From Marinomonas posidonica_A (GTDB taxonomy: Bacteria; Pseudomonadota; Gammaproteobacteria; Pseudomonadales; Marinomonadaceae), in contig NZ_JBHZSP010000002.1 in assembly GCF_043643765.1 (NCBI RefSeq), positions 124,001 to 188,000 on the forward strand: DNA of 64,000 nucleotides. Reading direction: 5' to 3'. The notes under the pieces are model-generated. The model did no database searches. It was not told where the DNA came from and was given only the letters and a program-made list of their open reading frames with translations. This document shows positions 17,704 through 27,065 of the stretch, piece by piece. Every line of letters starts with the position of its first letter. Within the stretch, counting starts at the first letter, position 1. The translations under genes and the position numbers were made by a program.

Positions 17704-18786
17704 TTATTTTACAAATCTCTGTGCAATTCTAAAGGAAGCAATTTCTGGGTTTTCTAGGGCAGATACATCCACCACTAAGAAATTACCTGCTTTCTGCTGA
17801 GTAATTTGATAAGGGTATTCTCTTTCTTGCCAGCTAACATCATCTAGATCACGGCGATATACATTAAATAGCTTCTGCTTTTTACCATCGGTACCCAATG
17901 GCAAATTGAAATCAATAATGTCACCAACACGTGCCACTTTATCAGCAGGTACAGGTGCCAATAGTTTTTCTTCACCTGGCATTAAGTAAATTCCTGATGC
18001 CTTCAGTTTTGCCTCAAACTCCGCTTCAGAAAGATTTTTACCTAAATAAATAGCATACATCCCCTGATGGTCAACCCAAACAGGGAAGGCAGCAACACCA
18101 TTTTTGCTATTTGAAAGATATGCAGAAGACTGATTTAGCTGACGACCAAACGTTCCCCAAAGACGAACCGCTACAGATTCAGCATCATGATTGGACATAG
18201 GCGATTGCCAATTGATCGTTTGCTCGTCGCCCTGCTCTACTTCTCGGTATTGCAAGGTCACGGTGGTGACACCATCTGTTTCATTAAACTGGAAGAAAAA
18301 GGCCGTCTTCGCAGGGTGCACGCGAGTAATATCGCTCCATAATGACGCCCACCAGCCCTGCGGATGGAAATCAAACGGAATAGAAGTGATGGTATCATCC
18401 GTTTGAGAAGCAACAGATTGTCCTGCACCATGCAGAGCAGTTAGAAAATCTACAACAATTTGCTTTGCGTCTGCAGCTTTTGTGTTGAGAGTATAAGTCA
18501 CGGATGTGTCTTGTTCAGCAAAAGCGACTTTATCCATTGGATAATAGACAAATGGAGCACGAGGCGTTTCAAACGGCTCTGGATTGTTCAAATCCGCTAT
18601 GTCATTTTCATTTGGGATAACCAAAGCATCTTTAGACTCTATCGAGCCCGCTGGCACCTCTAGAGTATGATGAGTACCTGCTTCCTGCTGGTAATCATTT
18701 GAATGATCGGTAAAAAAGCTACTACAAGCCGTTAATGACAATGCCACGCCTGTTGTACCAACAACTTTAATCAAACCCTTATTCAT
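17704..18786 (-). CDS. bamC: Outer membrane protein assembly factor BamC (lipoprotein)
   Basis: Accessory lipoprotein of the BAM complex that folds outer-membrane beta-barrels. A signal peptide ends in lipobox LTAC with Cys21 as the lipidated residue. The following residues form the unstructured N-terminal BamC stretch, and two helix-grip domains follow (about 110-220 and 245-350). The 360 residues are a little longer than E. coli BamC (344). Its start overlaps the dapA stop by four bases, the same pairing as in E. coli. Confidence 0.85.
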   Translation of the reverse strand: MNKGLIKVVGTTGVALSLTACSSFFTDHSNDYQQEAGTHHTLEVPAGSIESKDALVIPNENDIADLNNPEPFETPRAPFVYYPMDKVAFAEQDTSVTYTLNTKAADAKQIVVDFLTALHGAGQSVASQTDDTITSIPFDFHPQGWWASLWSDITRVHPAKTAFFFQFNETDGVTTVTLQYREVEQGDEQTINWQSPMSNHDAESVAVRLWGTFGRQLNQSSAYLSNSKNGVAAFPVWVDHQGMYAIYLGKNLSEAEFEAKLKASGIYLMPGEEKLLAPVPADKVARVGDIIDFNLPLGTDGKKQKLFNVYRRDLDDVSWQEREYPYQITQQKAGNFLVVDVSALENPEIASFRIAQRFVK

Positions 18787-19664
18787 ACTAATAACACTCC
18801 TGCTTCAACCATAGCTTGCCTAACCGCTGCATGATATTGTTCTGACAATGGCGTCAAAGGCAAACGAATACCGTCATGACATAATCCCAGCTGACTAGCA
18901 GCCCATTTAACTGGAATTGGATTAGATTCTAAAAATAAGTTTTTATGCAAAGATGAAATGGAACTGTCTAAACTGTGGGCTTTTTCAGCATTGCCTGCAA
19001 TGGCAAACTCAGCAGCTTGAGCGACCACCTTAGGCGCCACATTGGCGGTCACAGAAATATTGCCTTTACCGCCCAACAACATCAGTGCCACAGCGGTTGG
19101 GTCATCACCTGAATACACAGCAAAATCAGCAGGAACGGCTTCTAGCAAGGCTTGACCACGTTCCAAATCACCGGTCGCATCTTTGATGCCCACAATGTTG
19201 CTCACACTGGCCAGACGAACCACGGTCTCATTCTGCATATCACAGCCAGTACGCCCTGGGACATTATAAAGGATTTGAGGAATGTCAACGGCTTCCGCAA
19301 TGGCTTTGAAATGTTGATACAACCCTTCTTGAGTTGGCTTATTGTAATAAGGCGTCACTAACAAACAAGCGTCTGCACCAGCCTCTTTTGCACTCGCCGT
19401 AAGGTCAATGGCTTCATGTGTTGAATTCGCCCCAGTACCAGCAATGACGTGAACTCGTCCATTCACTTTTTTCACAACCTGGCGAATCACATTGGCATGC
19501 TCTTCATGGGTTAACGTAGACGACTCACCTGTTGTACCAACGGCGACAATACCGTGAGTTCCTTCATTAATATGAAACTCAATTAGATCATCCAACTTCT
19601 CAGTGTCTACAGCGCCATCGGGTAACATGGGAGTGATAAGCGCAACTAAACTACCTGTGATCAT
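18783..19664 (-). CDS. dapA: 4-hydroxy-tetrahydrodipicolinate synthase
   Basis: Condenses pyruvate with aspartate semialdehyde, the first step of lysine and diaminopimelate synthesis. From ATG 19664 it has 293 residues, and Tyr133 and the Schiff-base Lys161 fall at the same numbers as in E. coli. Motifs AVGTTGESSTL and YNVPGRTG are intact. GGAGA lies seven bases ahead of this ATG, which excludes the open frame extending to 19715. Its substrate is made by Asd, encoded near the end of the window. Confidence 0.96.
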   Translation of the reverse strand: MITGSLVALITPMLPDGAVDTEKLDDLIEFHINEGTHGIVAVGTTGESSTLTHEEHANVIRQVVKKVNGRVHVIAGTGANSTHEAIDLTASAKEAGADACLLVTPYYNKPTQEGLYQHFKAIAEAVDIPQILYNVPGRTGCDMQNETVVRLASVSNIVGIKDATGDLERGQALLEAVPADFAVYSGDDPTAVALMLLGGKGNISVTANVAPKVVAQAAEFAIAGNAEKAHSLDSSISSLHKNLFLESNPIPVKWAASQLGLCHDGIRLPLTPLSEQYHAAVRQAMVEAGVLLV

Positions 19665-19785
19665 TTTTGAGTCTCCGATAAAATTATAAGCGCGCCTATA
19701 GTAACGCTCAGCCACAGGTTTAACAATAATTGACGGCTGTAAAGCCTGTGTAATTTTCGCTTAACAAGGTTTGTAGAAGATTTTT

Positions 19786-19813
19786 TTGCTTTGAATTGTT
19801 AAGCTAATAATAT
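19786..19813 (+). promoter_or_regulatory. Probable sigma-70 promoter of bcp
   Basis: TTGCTT (19786-19791), 16-base spacer and TAATAT (19808-19813), about 35 bases before the bcp ATG. It lies in the 183-bp gap between the divergent dapA and bcp genes. Confidence 0.5.
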
Positions 19814-19847
19814 ATCTATCATTTTTCATACAAGTTAGAGAGATTTT

Positions 19848-20297
19848 ATGACCATTGAAGTAGGACAAGTCGCACCTGATTTTTCAGCCAAAGATCAAAA
19901 TGGTGAAACCATTACCCTAAGCCAATTCAAAGGTAAAAAAGTGGTGCTGTACTTCTACCCAAAAGACAACACTCCTGGCTGTACAGCCCAAGCTTGTGAT
20001 TTACGCGACAACTATAAAGCCTTATTAGACCAAGGTTATGTTGTATTAGGCATTAGCCCAGACACAGAGAAAAAACACCAGAACTTCATCGCTAAATACG
20101 AACTGCCTTTCCCACTGATCGCCGACACCGAGAAAGAAGTTCATGAACTTTATGGCACTTGGCAGCTGAAAAAATTCATGGGTAAAGAATACATGGGGAC
20201 AGTGCGTACAACCTTCATCATTGATGAAAACGGTGTGATCGAAGAGATTATTGCAAAGGTAAAAACCAAAGCACACGCCGAACAAATCTTAAAATAA
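19848..20297 (+). CDS. bcp: Thioredoxin-dependent peroxiredoxin Bcp
   Basis: Atypical two-cysteine peroxiredoxin that reduces hydroperoxides in the cytoplasm. It has 149 residues. Peroxidatic Cys45 and resolving Cys50 lie in NTPGCTAQACDLRD, the same numbers as in E. coli Bcp (PrxQ group). The FYPKD motif and TTFIIDENG are family features. It is divergent from dapA with its own probable promoter, and a strong terminator follows. In E. coli and relatives bcp also neighbours dapA-bamC. Confidence 0.95.
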   Translation: MTIEVGQVAPDFSAKDQNGETITLSQFKGKKVVLYFYPKDNTPGCTAQACDLRDNYKALLDQGYVVLGISPDTEKKHQNFIAKYELPFPLIADTEKEVHELYGTWQLKKFMGKEYMGTVRTTFIIDENGVIEEIIAKVKTKAHAEQILK

Positions 20298-20310
20298 CCG
20301 CATCACAATA

Positions 20311-20347
20311 AAAAATGCTCCTAAGCCACTGGTTTAGGAGCATTTTT
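20311..20347. terminator. Strong bidirectional terminator
   Basis: A 14-bp stem AAAAATGCTCCTAA / TTAGGAGCATTTTT with a 9-base loop, between convergent bcp and the aldo/keto reductase gene. It works for both strands. Confidence 0.9.
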
Positions 20348-20352
20348 CTTAC

Positions 20353-21333
20353 CTAAATACCGCCACGAATATGCTGGCGAACCTTGGTCTGATAAAAACC
20401 TTTTAGCCTAGCATGAAGTTCGCCATCCAAGGCAGGCAACTCTGACGCTTGCGCATTGCGAATAACCTGACTGGACTGGCTAGCCCCAGCGATAATAGTT
20501 GAAACCTGTGGTTGATCAAGTATCCAACGTAAAGCTACATCTAATACATTCTGATTGGCTGTTAACTTCCCGCTTAGCTCACTAACCAAATCCACTCCTG
20601 TGTCGAATGGAATACCATTAAAGGTTTCACCGACATGGAACGCCGCCCCATCTTTATTATAAGAACGGTGATCCTGTTCACTAAATTGATAACCGTGATG
20701 CATTTTTCCTGTTAACAAACCACTGGCAAGGGGCAGGCGAACAATCACACCAACATTTTGCTGTTCAACGAGTGGAAAGATCTCTTCAACGGCGTCTTGA
20801 CGAAAGACATTGAACAGCATTTGCAAACTAGCAAGCTTATCACTTTGACAACAGAACTTAGCTTCATCAAGCATCTCAACACTGGCTCCAAAATGCTCAA
20901 TGACGCCCTCCTTCTGCAAGTCTTCCATCCAGGCCAATATGTCGCCCGCAAACAAAACGTCTCTCGGCACACAATGAAGCTGAGCGAGGTTGATGACATC
21001 AACGCCCAAGCGTTTAGCCGAGGCTTGAAGACTCTGTTTAACTTTTTCTTTGGTGTAACCATCGGGATAAAGAGCCGCGTCACGACCGACCTTTGTTGCT
21101 ATTTTTGGCTTACTTGATGATGAGGCTAGCCAACGACCAATTCTCTCTTCGCTCAATCCTGCGCCATAGACATCGGCTGTATCAAAAAAATTAATACCTT
21201 GTTCCATAGCCGCCTCTAATACGGCTAATGCTTGTTTTTCTTCAACTGGCCCAAAATCATTACCTAATTGCCAACACCCCAAGCCTATTTCTGAGATCGT
21301 CCAGCCGGTTTTGCCTAGTATTCTTGTTTTCAT
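20353..21333 (-). CDS. Aldo/keto reductase
   Basis: NADPH-dependent oxidoreductase with a TIM-barrel fold, 326 residues. The catalytic tetrad is represented by Asp and Tyr in FFDTADVYGAG, Lys in KIATKVGRD and His in LAQLHCVPRD. The C-terminal VSTIIAGASQSSQV matches the cofactor-phosphate region. It resembles the YhdN/IolS group that takes varied aldehydes and sugars; the substrate is unknown. It is divergent from the AEC transporter by 48 bases, so the two may share regulation. Confidence 0.88.
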   Translation of the reverse strand: MKTRILGKTGWTISEIGLGCWQLGNDFGPVEEKQALAVLEAAMEQGINFFDTADVYGAGLSEERIGRWLASSSSKPKIATKVGRDAALYPDGYTKEKVKQSLQASAKRLGVDVINLAQLHCVPRDVLFAGDILAWMEDLQKEGVIEHFGASVEMLDEAKFCCQSDKLASLQMLFNVFRQDAVEEIFPLVEQQNVGVIVRLPLASGLLTGKMHHGYQFSEQDHRSYNKDGAAFHVGETFNGIPFDTGVDLVSELSGKLTANQNVLDVALRWILDQPQVSTIIAGASQSSQVIRNAQASELPALDGELHARLKGFYQTKVRQHIRGGI

Positions 21334-21381
21334 CTGTTATCCTTATTTTTTCGATTTTAATCATGCAGTTAAGAGGCATTT

Positions 21382-22263
21382 GTGCTTTCCTCAATTACCC
21401 TCGCTCTCACCCCCATCATCCTGATTGCAGGTCTAGGATTTTTATTAGGTAAACGTACAGATTATTTAGATGCACCGCAAATCGGTAACCTAATATCCAA
21501 TATTGGTATGCCTGCACTGCTTTTGACTTCCGTCTTATCGATGAACATGGAAATCTATTCCATGGCAAAAATCCTATTTGCCAGCATACTAATATTGTTC
21601 ACTATGACACTTATCACTCTAGCTTTCCTTAAGCTAACAGGTCAATCCATTCGCTTTTACCTGTCACCATTAGTGAATCCAAATGCCGGTAATCTGGGCA
21701 TTCCAATTGCTTACGCTCTATTTGGTGAATCTGGGCTAGCCGTCGCCGTTGTAGTATCGTCGGTCGTACAAATTAGCCATTTCACCCTAGGGGTGGGTCT
21801 GATGTCGGGTCAATACCACCCTAAACAGTTACTTAAGAATGGACCTGTGATTGCCCTGCTAATTGGTGTTATCGCCTTATCACTTTCCATTAAGCTGCCT
21901 GACGCCATCATGAATACCTTAACAATGGTCAGCCAAATCACCTTACCAATGATGCTCTTACTGCTGGGAAATTCTTTAAGCAAACTGACGTTCAAGGACA
22001 GCGGAAAGCTGAAAAGTGCTGTCCTTTTCTCTTTCTATCGACCTTTTATGGGCACTTTGGTAGCCCTAGGCATTACCAGTCTATTGCCTCTGACCCCAGT
22101 CGAGAAAAGTGTATTGATCATTTTGAATACCATGCCTGTGGCCGTTATCAGCTACATGTTAGCAACCAAATACAAGGGGCCAAAAGAAGAAATGGCGCTG
22201 ATGATTTTAGTGTCATTACCGATTTCATTAGGCATCAGCGGAATGCTTGGCTGGCTCTCCTAA
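21382..22263 (+). CDS. AEC family transporter (auxin-efflux-carrier type)
   Basis: Integral membrane protein, 293 residues with about ten hydrophobic segments in two halves. The AEC signature VNPNAGNLGIPIAYALFGESG is visible near the middle of the first half. Bacterial members export or import organic acids such as malonate or malate; no substrate can be assigned. The start is GTG at 21382, preceded by AAGAGG. A perfect 19-bp hairpin terminates it. Confidence 0.85.
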   Translation: MLSSITLALTPIILIAGLGFLLGKRTDYLDAPQIGNLISNIGMPALLLTSVLSMNMEIYSMAKILFASILILFTMTLITLAFLKLTGQSIRFYLSPLVNPNAGNLGIPIAYALFGESGLAVAVVVSSVVQISHFTLGVGLMSGQYHPKQLLKNGPVIALLIGVIALSLSIKLPDAIMNTLTMVSQITLPMMLLLLGNSLSKLTFKDSGKLKSAVLFSFYRPFMGTLVALGITSLLPLTPVEKSVLIILNTMPVAVISYMLATKYKGPKEEMALMILVSLPISLGISGMLGWLS

Positions 22264-22286
22264 CAGATTAAGAAGTGACTTTAATT

Positions 22287-22327
22287 AGCTATAAAAAAAC
22301 CACACTATGTGTGGTTTTTTTATAGCT
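22287..22327. terminator. Perfect 19-bp bidirectional terminator
   Basis: Arms AGCTATAAAAAAACCACAC and the exact complement around loop TAT. Seven A and seven T flank the GC part, so it terminates both the AEC gene and the convergent queF. Confidence 0.92.
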
Positions 22328-22333
22328 CTAACC

Positions 22334-23152
22334 CTACTGCCTACTCAGTCTATCATTACCTAAGACCAAGCCTTGCTGAGTTGAACGATATGGGTTGATG
22401 TCCAAACCACCTCGACGCACATATCTTGCATACACAGTCAAAAACTCTGGCTGACAAAGACGCATGATGTCGATAAAAATGCGCTCAACACACTGTTCAT
22501 GAAAATCGGTATGTTCACGGAAAGAAACAATGTATTTCAACAAGCTTTCATGATGAATTTTCGGACCGCGATAATCAATAAACACCGACCCCCAATCAGG
22601 TTGATTGGTCACTGGGCAATTTGACTTGAGCAAATGACTCACTAAGCGCTCTTCAACCTGACCAGCCTCTTTATCAATTTGCAACAAGTCACTGTTGGGG
22701 TGATAGTTCTCAATGATCACATCCAAATCGTCAATACAATAGTCCGGCGTTAACACAACCAGCGAGGACATCGCATCAAGATCTCGAATGGCGACACTAA
22801 CGCTCGCTCCCGCGGCGGCGGACAAGTCTTTCTCAAGGATGTCTTGAACCTGATCACGACTCTCATAACGCATTTGATTTAACGAGTTAAGGTATAATTT
22901 GAACGACTTAGACTCAATAATATTGGGCGACTCACATGGCAGACGAAATTCAGCCATAGCAACCATAGGCTTGCCATTCATATCCAACCAAGACAACTCA
23001 TATGCATTCCAAATGTCTTCTCCATAAAAGGGTAAACGTTCAGACGCGATTCCCATCTCTGTCCATTTATCAACCCGTGCAATGGGATAAAGCAACCATG
23101 CATCGTATTCAGAAACATACTCCGTTTGCTGACCTAAGGGTAAAAAGCCCAT
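22334..23152 (-). CDS. queF: NADPH-dependent 7-cyano-7-deazaguanine reductase
   Basis: Reduces preQ0 to preQ1 in queuosine synthesis, a nitrile to amine reduction. The 272 residues are the two-domain (YqcD-type) form. Catalytic Cys179 is in LLKSNCPVTNQPDWGSV with Asp186 seven residues later, and the substrate/NADPH motif ESKSFKLYLNS lies near residue 80. It follows the ABC permease by eight bases, so it may be cotranscribed with that exporter. queC and queE lie 30 kb away. Confidence 0.95.
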   Translation of the reverse strand: MGFLPLGQQTEYVSEYDAWLLYPIARVDKWTEMGIASERLPFYGEDIWNAYELSWLDMNGKPMVAMAEFRLPCESPNIIESKSFKLYLNSLNQMRYESRDQVQDILEKDLSAAAGASVSVAIRDLDAMSSLVVLTPDYCIDDLDVIIENYHPNSDLLQIDKEAGQVEERLVSHLLKSNCPVTNQPDWGSVFIDYRGPKIHHESLLKYIVSFREHTDFHEQCVERIFIDIMRLCQPEFLTVYARYVRRGGLDINPYRSTQQGLVLGNDRLSRQ

Positions 23153-23160
23153 AACTTACC

Positions 23161-23934
23161 TCAACTTCGAATGCCTTTGCCCTGATTGAGCAAACTCAAA
23201 CCGTACCAAAACAAAACCACAATAAACACACTCACCATCACTAGGGCCCAATATATATTGATATCAGAGACACCTAAAATCCCGTAACGGAATGCATTCA
23301 CCATATACAGAACTGGATTCAATAAAGATACCGACTGCCAAAAGTCAGACAGTAAATCAATCGAATAAAACACCCCACCCAAGTAGGTTAAAGGCGTCAA
23401 AATAAAAGTAGGAACAATGGAAACATCATCGAAACTACGAGCATAAATCGCGTTCACAAAGCCACCAAGCGAGAACATGATGGCGGTTAGGCAAACCACC
23501 AACACTGTTAAAAATAGGTTTTCTAGTGCTAAGTGAGTAAAGAAAAGCGACAAAATGGTTACAATAAAACCAACAAACAAGCCACGAGCAACCCCACCTA
23601 GCACATACCCTAGCAGAATAACCCAATTAGGCGTTGGCGAAACAAGTAACTCTTGAATGCTGTGCTGAAACTTCGCCGAAAAGAAAGAGGACGACACATT
23701 TGAATACGAGTTGGTAATTACCGACATCATAATCAAACCAGGCACAATGTATTGCATGTAACTAAAGCCGCCCATTTCACCAATACGGTCACCAATCAAA
23801 TTACCAAAAATAGCAAAATACAAGGTCATGGTAATGGCTGGAGGTAACAGAGTTTGTGGCCAAATACGAGTAAAACGGCGAATCTCTCTCACCAAAATGG
23901 TATAGAATGCAATCCAAATTTCTGAGTTTTTCAT
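23161..23934 (-). CDS. ABC-2 type transporter permease (YadH-like)
   Basis: 257 residues with six predicted membrane helices of the ABC-2 family. PGLIMMSVITNSYSNVSSSFFSAKFQHSI-type sequence (about 70-95) is the conserved loop before the third helix, and FILTPLTYLGGVFYSIDLL is near helix five. It pairs with the ATPase gene four bases upstream. The YadG/YadH group is widespread in gammaproteobacteria but its cargo is not settled. Confidence 0.88.
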   Translation of the reverse strand: MKNSEIWIAFYTILVREIRRFTRIWPQTLLPPAITMTLYFAIFGNLIGDRIGEMGGFSYMQYIVPGLIMMSVITNSYSNVSSSFFSAKFQHSIQELLVSPTPNWVILLGYVLGGVARGLFVGFIVTILSLFFTHLALENLFLTVLVVCLTAIMFSLGGFVNAIYARSFDDVSIVPTFILTPLTYLGGVFYSIDLLSDFWQSVSLLNPVLYMVNAFRYGILGVSDINIYWALVMVSVFIVVLFWYGLSLLNQGKGIRS

Positions 23935-23938
23935 CTAC

Positions 23939-24853
23939 TTAGCCTTTAATCAATTTAACAAACAGCTCTTCCAATCGATTCGACTTATTGCGCATGCTAA
24001 CCACATTCACATTCGCCTGATCTAAAGCACTGAATATACGATTTATCGATTGCCCTTTTACCACCTCTACTTCCAAACTGCTGCCGTCATTATTCAAAAC
24101 GACATTAAAGCCTTCAATCGACCAGTCCAGCGGTAAAGCTTGATCCAAATCCAAAATAAAGGTTTCTTGATTCAGCGTTTTTAAGAGCGCTTTGACACTG
24201 GTGTTTTCAACAATTTCACCCGCATTGATAATGGCGATATTACGGCAGAGTTGTTCAGCCTCTTCAAGATAATGAGTCGTCAAAATAATGGTTGTGCCAT
24301 CTTCGTTTAACCCTTTAATGAATTCCCACATAGAACGACGTAGCTCGATGTCCACGCCAGCCGTAGGTTCATCCAAAATCAAGACTTCAGGCTCATGAAT
24401 TAACGCTCTGGCAATCATCAAACGTCGCTTCATTCCACCCGACAACATACGAGACTGAACGTCTTTTTTATCCCATAGGTCTAATTCTTTAAGATATTTT
24501 TCAGCACGCTCAGCAGCCACCTCTTTATCGATGCCATAGAAGCCGGCTTGAGTCACAACAACATTAAAGACCGTCTCAAACACATTAAAATTAAATTCTT
24601 GTGGCACGACCCCTAAATATTGCTTTGCTTTGGCAAAATTTTTATCAATGTCTTCCCCGAAAATGGCCACTTTACCTGAAGATTTATTGACCAAAGAACA
24701 CAGAATGCCAATAGTGGTAGACTTACCCGCCCCGTTTGGGCCAAGTAAAGCGAAGAAATCGCCCTTCTCTACCGTTAGGTTTACGCCTTTTAATGCCTCA
24801 AAACCACTTTCATAACGCTTTTTGAGGTCACTAATTTCGATCGCATATGTCAT
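23939..24853 (-). CDS. ABC transporter ATP-binding protein (YadG-like)
   Basis: 304-residue ATPase with Walker A GPNGAGKST, signature MLSGGMKRRLMIARALI, Walker B VLILDEPTAGVD and switch LTTHYLEEAEQL. A C-terminal extension of about 80 residues follows the nucleotide-binding domain, usual for ABC-2 exporters of this group. It is the first gene of the probable yadG-yadH-queF unit and diverges from the PA2817-like gene with 60 bases between. Confidence 0.9.
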   Translation of the reverse strand: MTYAIEISDLKKRYESGFEALKGVNLTVEKGDFFALLGPNGAGKSTTIGILCSLVNKSSGKVAIFGEDIDKNFAKAKQYLGVVPQEFNFNVFETVFNVVVTQAGFYGIDKEVAAERAEKYLKELDLWDKKDVQSRMLSGGMKRRLMIARALIHEPEVLILDEPTAGVDIELRRSMWEFIKGLNEDGTTIILTTHYLEEAEQLCRNIAIINAGEIVENTSVKALLKTLNQETFILDLDQALPLDWSIEGFNVVLNNDGSSLEVEVVKGQSINRIFSALDQANVNVVSMRNKSNRLEELFVKLIKG

Positions 24854-24913
24854 AATTACCGCTCTCGTACGGCATCAGCCGACTCAATAGTTACTAATTA
24901 AATAGGGTTTTAC

Positions 24914-25321
24914 GTGGAATCACGCACACAATACATACTGAGCGCCTTTGCAGACTTACGTCAGCGAATTGCCGAACATGATCCTTTTAACACAACAGAT
25001 CTGGCAGAAGAAGAAATTGATTTTCTTGAAAAGTGGGATCAACTAATCGCTCGCATTGAATCAAATGCACCAGATTATACATTTGATGCCCAAGAAGTAT
25101 TGTCTCGCTTTATTCGCTGCTACCCAAACCTCGTCCCCTTGATTAAACGTGAGTTACTTTGGTTTATGGGCGGTGAATGTTTGCATTTCTTAGGCGATGA
25201 AGAAATCAGTTTCTACCAACAGCTTGAAGATCAATTGTATGAATTAGACCGCCAGCAAATTGACTATAATTTGCAGGACGAAATCAACAAGCTAAGAGAT
25301 ACGTCAAAAAACTTGCATTAG
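24914..25321 (+). CDS. PA2817 family protein
   Basis: A 135-residue acidic soluble protein. The stretch PLIKRELLWFMGGECLHFLGDEEI is the hallmark of a small family named after Pseudomonas PA2817, recalled from memory. No enzymatic motif, signal peptide or membrane segment is seen and the function is unknown. Predicted mostly helical. The GTG or ATG choice is not an issue: GTGGAATCACG at 24914 is the start, with TTTTAC upstream but no clear SD. Confidence 0.7.
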   Translation: MESRTQYILSAFADLRQRIAEHDPFNTTDLAEEEIDFLEKWDQLIARIESNAPDYTFDAQEVLSRFIRCYPNLVPLIKRELLWFMGGECLHFLGDEEISFYQQLEDQLYELDRQQIDYNLQDEINKLRDTSKNLH

Positions 25322-25326
25322 AACAA

Positions 25327-25352
25327 TGTAGGGCGGCGTAAACCGCCCTACA
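25327..25352. terminator. GC-rich perfect hairpin between convergent genes
   Basis: Arms TGTAGGGCGG / CCGCCCTACA with loop CGTAAA, six bases after the PA2817-like stop and five before the fabF stop. There is no immediate T tract on either strand, so it resembles a REP-like element as much as a terminator. Confidence 0.5.
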
Positions 25353-25356
25353 TAGC

Positions 25357-26595
25357 CTAGAGTTTTTTAAACACTAAAGTGCCGTTGGTCCCACCAAAGC
25401 CAAACGAATTATTTAATACCACATCAATCTTTCGCTTCTGTGGCGTAATCGGCACGTAATTCAAGTCACAGCCCTCACCCACTTCTTCCAAATTAATGGT
25501 TGGTGGCGCTACTTGATCGCGAATCGCCAAAATAGAGAAAATGGACTCAACCGCGCCAGATGCACCTAACAAATGCCCAATCATAGATTTGGTTGAGCTA
25601 ATCGCCACGTCAGAAGCATCTTCACCCATCACAGATTTCACGGCTTGAGTTTCAGCCAAATCCCCTGCCAAGGTGGAGGTGCCATGAGCATTGATGTAAT
25701 CGATTTCCATTGCCGCCACACCAGCGTCATTCAGAGCGGCGGTCATAGCAGCCGCGGCCCCTTCACCACCCTCCGGTGGCGCTGTCATATGATGCGCATC
25801 ATCACTCATACCGAATCCTGCCAATTCCGCATAAATGGTCGCACCACGTGCAACAGCATGCTCATATTCCTCTAGTACAAGAATGCCGGAACCGTCGCCC
25901 ATAACAAAGCCATCGCGGTCTTTATCCCAAGGACGACTCGCGGTTTTGGGATCATCATTACGAGTTGACAAGGCTCTCGCTGCCCCGAAGCCCCCAATTC
26001 CTAATGGAGTGATCGCCATTTCAGCGCCACCTGCAATCATGACATCAGCATCTCCATAAGCAATCATTCGACCGGCCATACCGATGTTATGAGTCCCTGT
26101 GGTGCAAGCCGTCACAATTGAAATATTCGGTCCTTTAAAGCCAAAACGTATCGCTACGTGGCCAGAAATCATATTTATAATCGCGCCTGGAACAAAAAAA
26201 GGCGAAATACGTTTAGGGCCGGATTCATTCAATAGCTCTAGATTTTTTTCAATCATTGGCAAACCACCAATGCCCGAACCTATTGCACAACCAACGCGAG
26301 CCAGATCCACTGTCTCATCACGAATGTCAGCATCCTCCAGTGCCTGAACAGCAGCGGCGATACCATATTGAATAAAAAGATCCATTTTGCGTGCTTCTTT
26401 AACGCTCATATATTGAGTCGCATCAAAGTCACTTACTTGAGCCGCAAAACGCGTGGAGAATTGATTAGTATCGAAAGAGGTAATGTCTGACACACCACTT
26501 TTGCCTTCTAATATATTATCCCACGTATCTTTCACATTATTGCCAAGGGGTGTCACCATTCCCATACCAGTGACTACAACCCGACGACGAGACAT
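25357..26595 (-). CDS. fabF: Beta-ketoacyl-ACP synthase II
   Basis: Elongating condensing enzyme of type II fatty acid synthesis. From ATG 26595, preceded by GGAGG, it has 412 residues, one fewer than E. coli FabF. Cys164 in VTACTTGTHN is the nucleophile, and the two histidines lie in NAHGTSTLAGD and GHLLGASGAVE. It closes the fab cluster, separated from acpP by a terminator-like hairpin, so some transcripts may end before it. An upstream in-frame start at 26622 lacks a ribosome-binding site. Confidence 0.97.
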   Translation of the reverse strand: MSRRRVVVTGMGMVTPLGNNVKDTWDNILEGKSGVSDITSFDTNQFSTRFAAQVSDFDATQYMSVKEARKMDLFIQYGIAAAVQALEDADIRDETVDLARVGCAIGSGIGGLPMIEKNLELLNESGPKRISPFFVPGAIINMISGHVAIRFGFKGPNISIVTACTTGTHNIGMAGRMIAYGDADVMIAGGAEMAITPLGIGGFGAARALSTRNDDPKTASRPWDKDRDGFVMGDGSGILVLEEYEHAVARGATIYAELAGFGMSDDAHHMTAPPEGGEGAAAAMTAALNDAGVAAMEIDYINAHGTSTLAGDLAETQAVKSVMGEDASDVAISSTKSMIGHLLGASGAVESIFSILAIRDQVAPPTINLEEVGEGCDLNYVPITPQKRKIDVVLNNSFGFGGTNGTLVFKKL

Positions 26596-26644
26596 AAGAT
26601 TCCTCCAGAAATCCACCACCACTACTTGAGATGGCTATTAATAA

Positions 26645-26678
26645 GAAAAGCCGCTGTAACGAATACAAGCGGCTTTTC
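26645..26678 (-). terminator. Hairpin between acpP and fabF
   Basis: An 11-bp stem GAAAAGCCGCT / AGCGGCTTTTC with a 12-base loop, followed on the minus strand by TTAT. It probably attenuates transcription after the highly expressed acpP, with read-through into fabF. Confidence 0.7.
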
Positions 26679-26701
26679 GGGAAACTCAGTTCACCAATAG
26701 A

Positions 26702-26935
26702 TTACAAGTTAGCGTTGATGTAGTCGTTCGCTGCTTGTACTGTAGTGATTTTTTCAGCTTCTTCATCAGGAATTTCAGTATCAAATTCCTCTTCAAGCGC
26801 CATAACCAACTCAACTGTGTCTAGGGAATCTGCACCTAGGTCATCAACAAAAGATGCTGAAGCGACAACCTCTTCCTCTTTAACACCTAGTTGTTCACAA
26901 ACAATTTTTTTAACGCGTTCTTCAATGCTACTCAT
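26702..26935 (-). CDS. acpP: Acyl carrier protein
   Basis: 77-residue acidic carrier of fatty-acid intermediates. The phosphopantetheine site is Ser37 in GADSLDTVEL. Almost identical in outline to E. coli AcpP (78). It lies 130 bases after fabG, room for its own promoter, as is usual for this abundant protein. Confidence 0.97.
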   Translation of the reverse strand: MSSIEERVKKIVCEQLGVKEEEVVASASFVDDLGADSLDTVELVMALEEEFDTEIPDEEAEKITTVQAANDYINANL

Positions 26936-27065
26936 TAGAAGTTCCTACTCTACTCATTAACAGCTCATTGTGAGCATATTATAATATTCGATCGCCTTAC
27001 GGCATGATTCTCAACATGAACCGGAGACGTATTTTCGTTGAATTAAAACTAAAATTCAACTCAAA

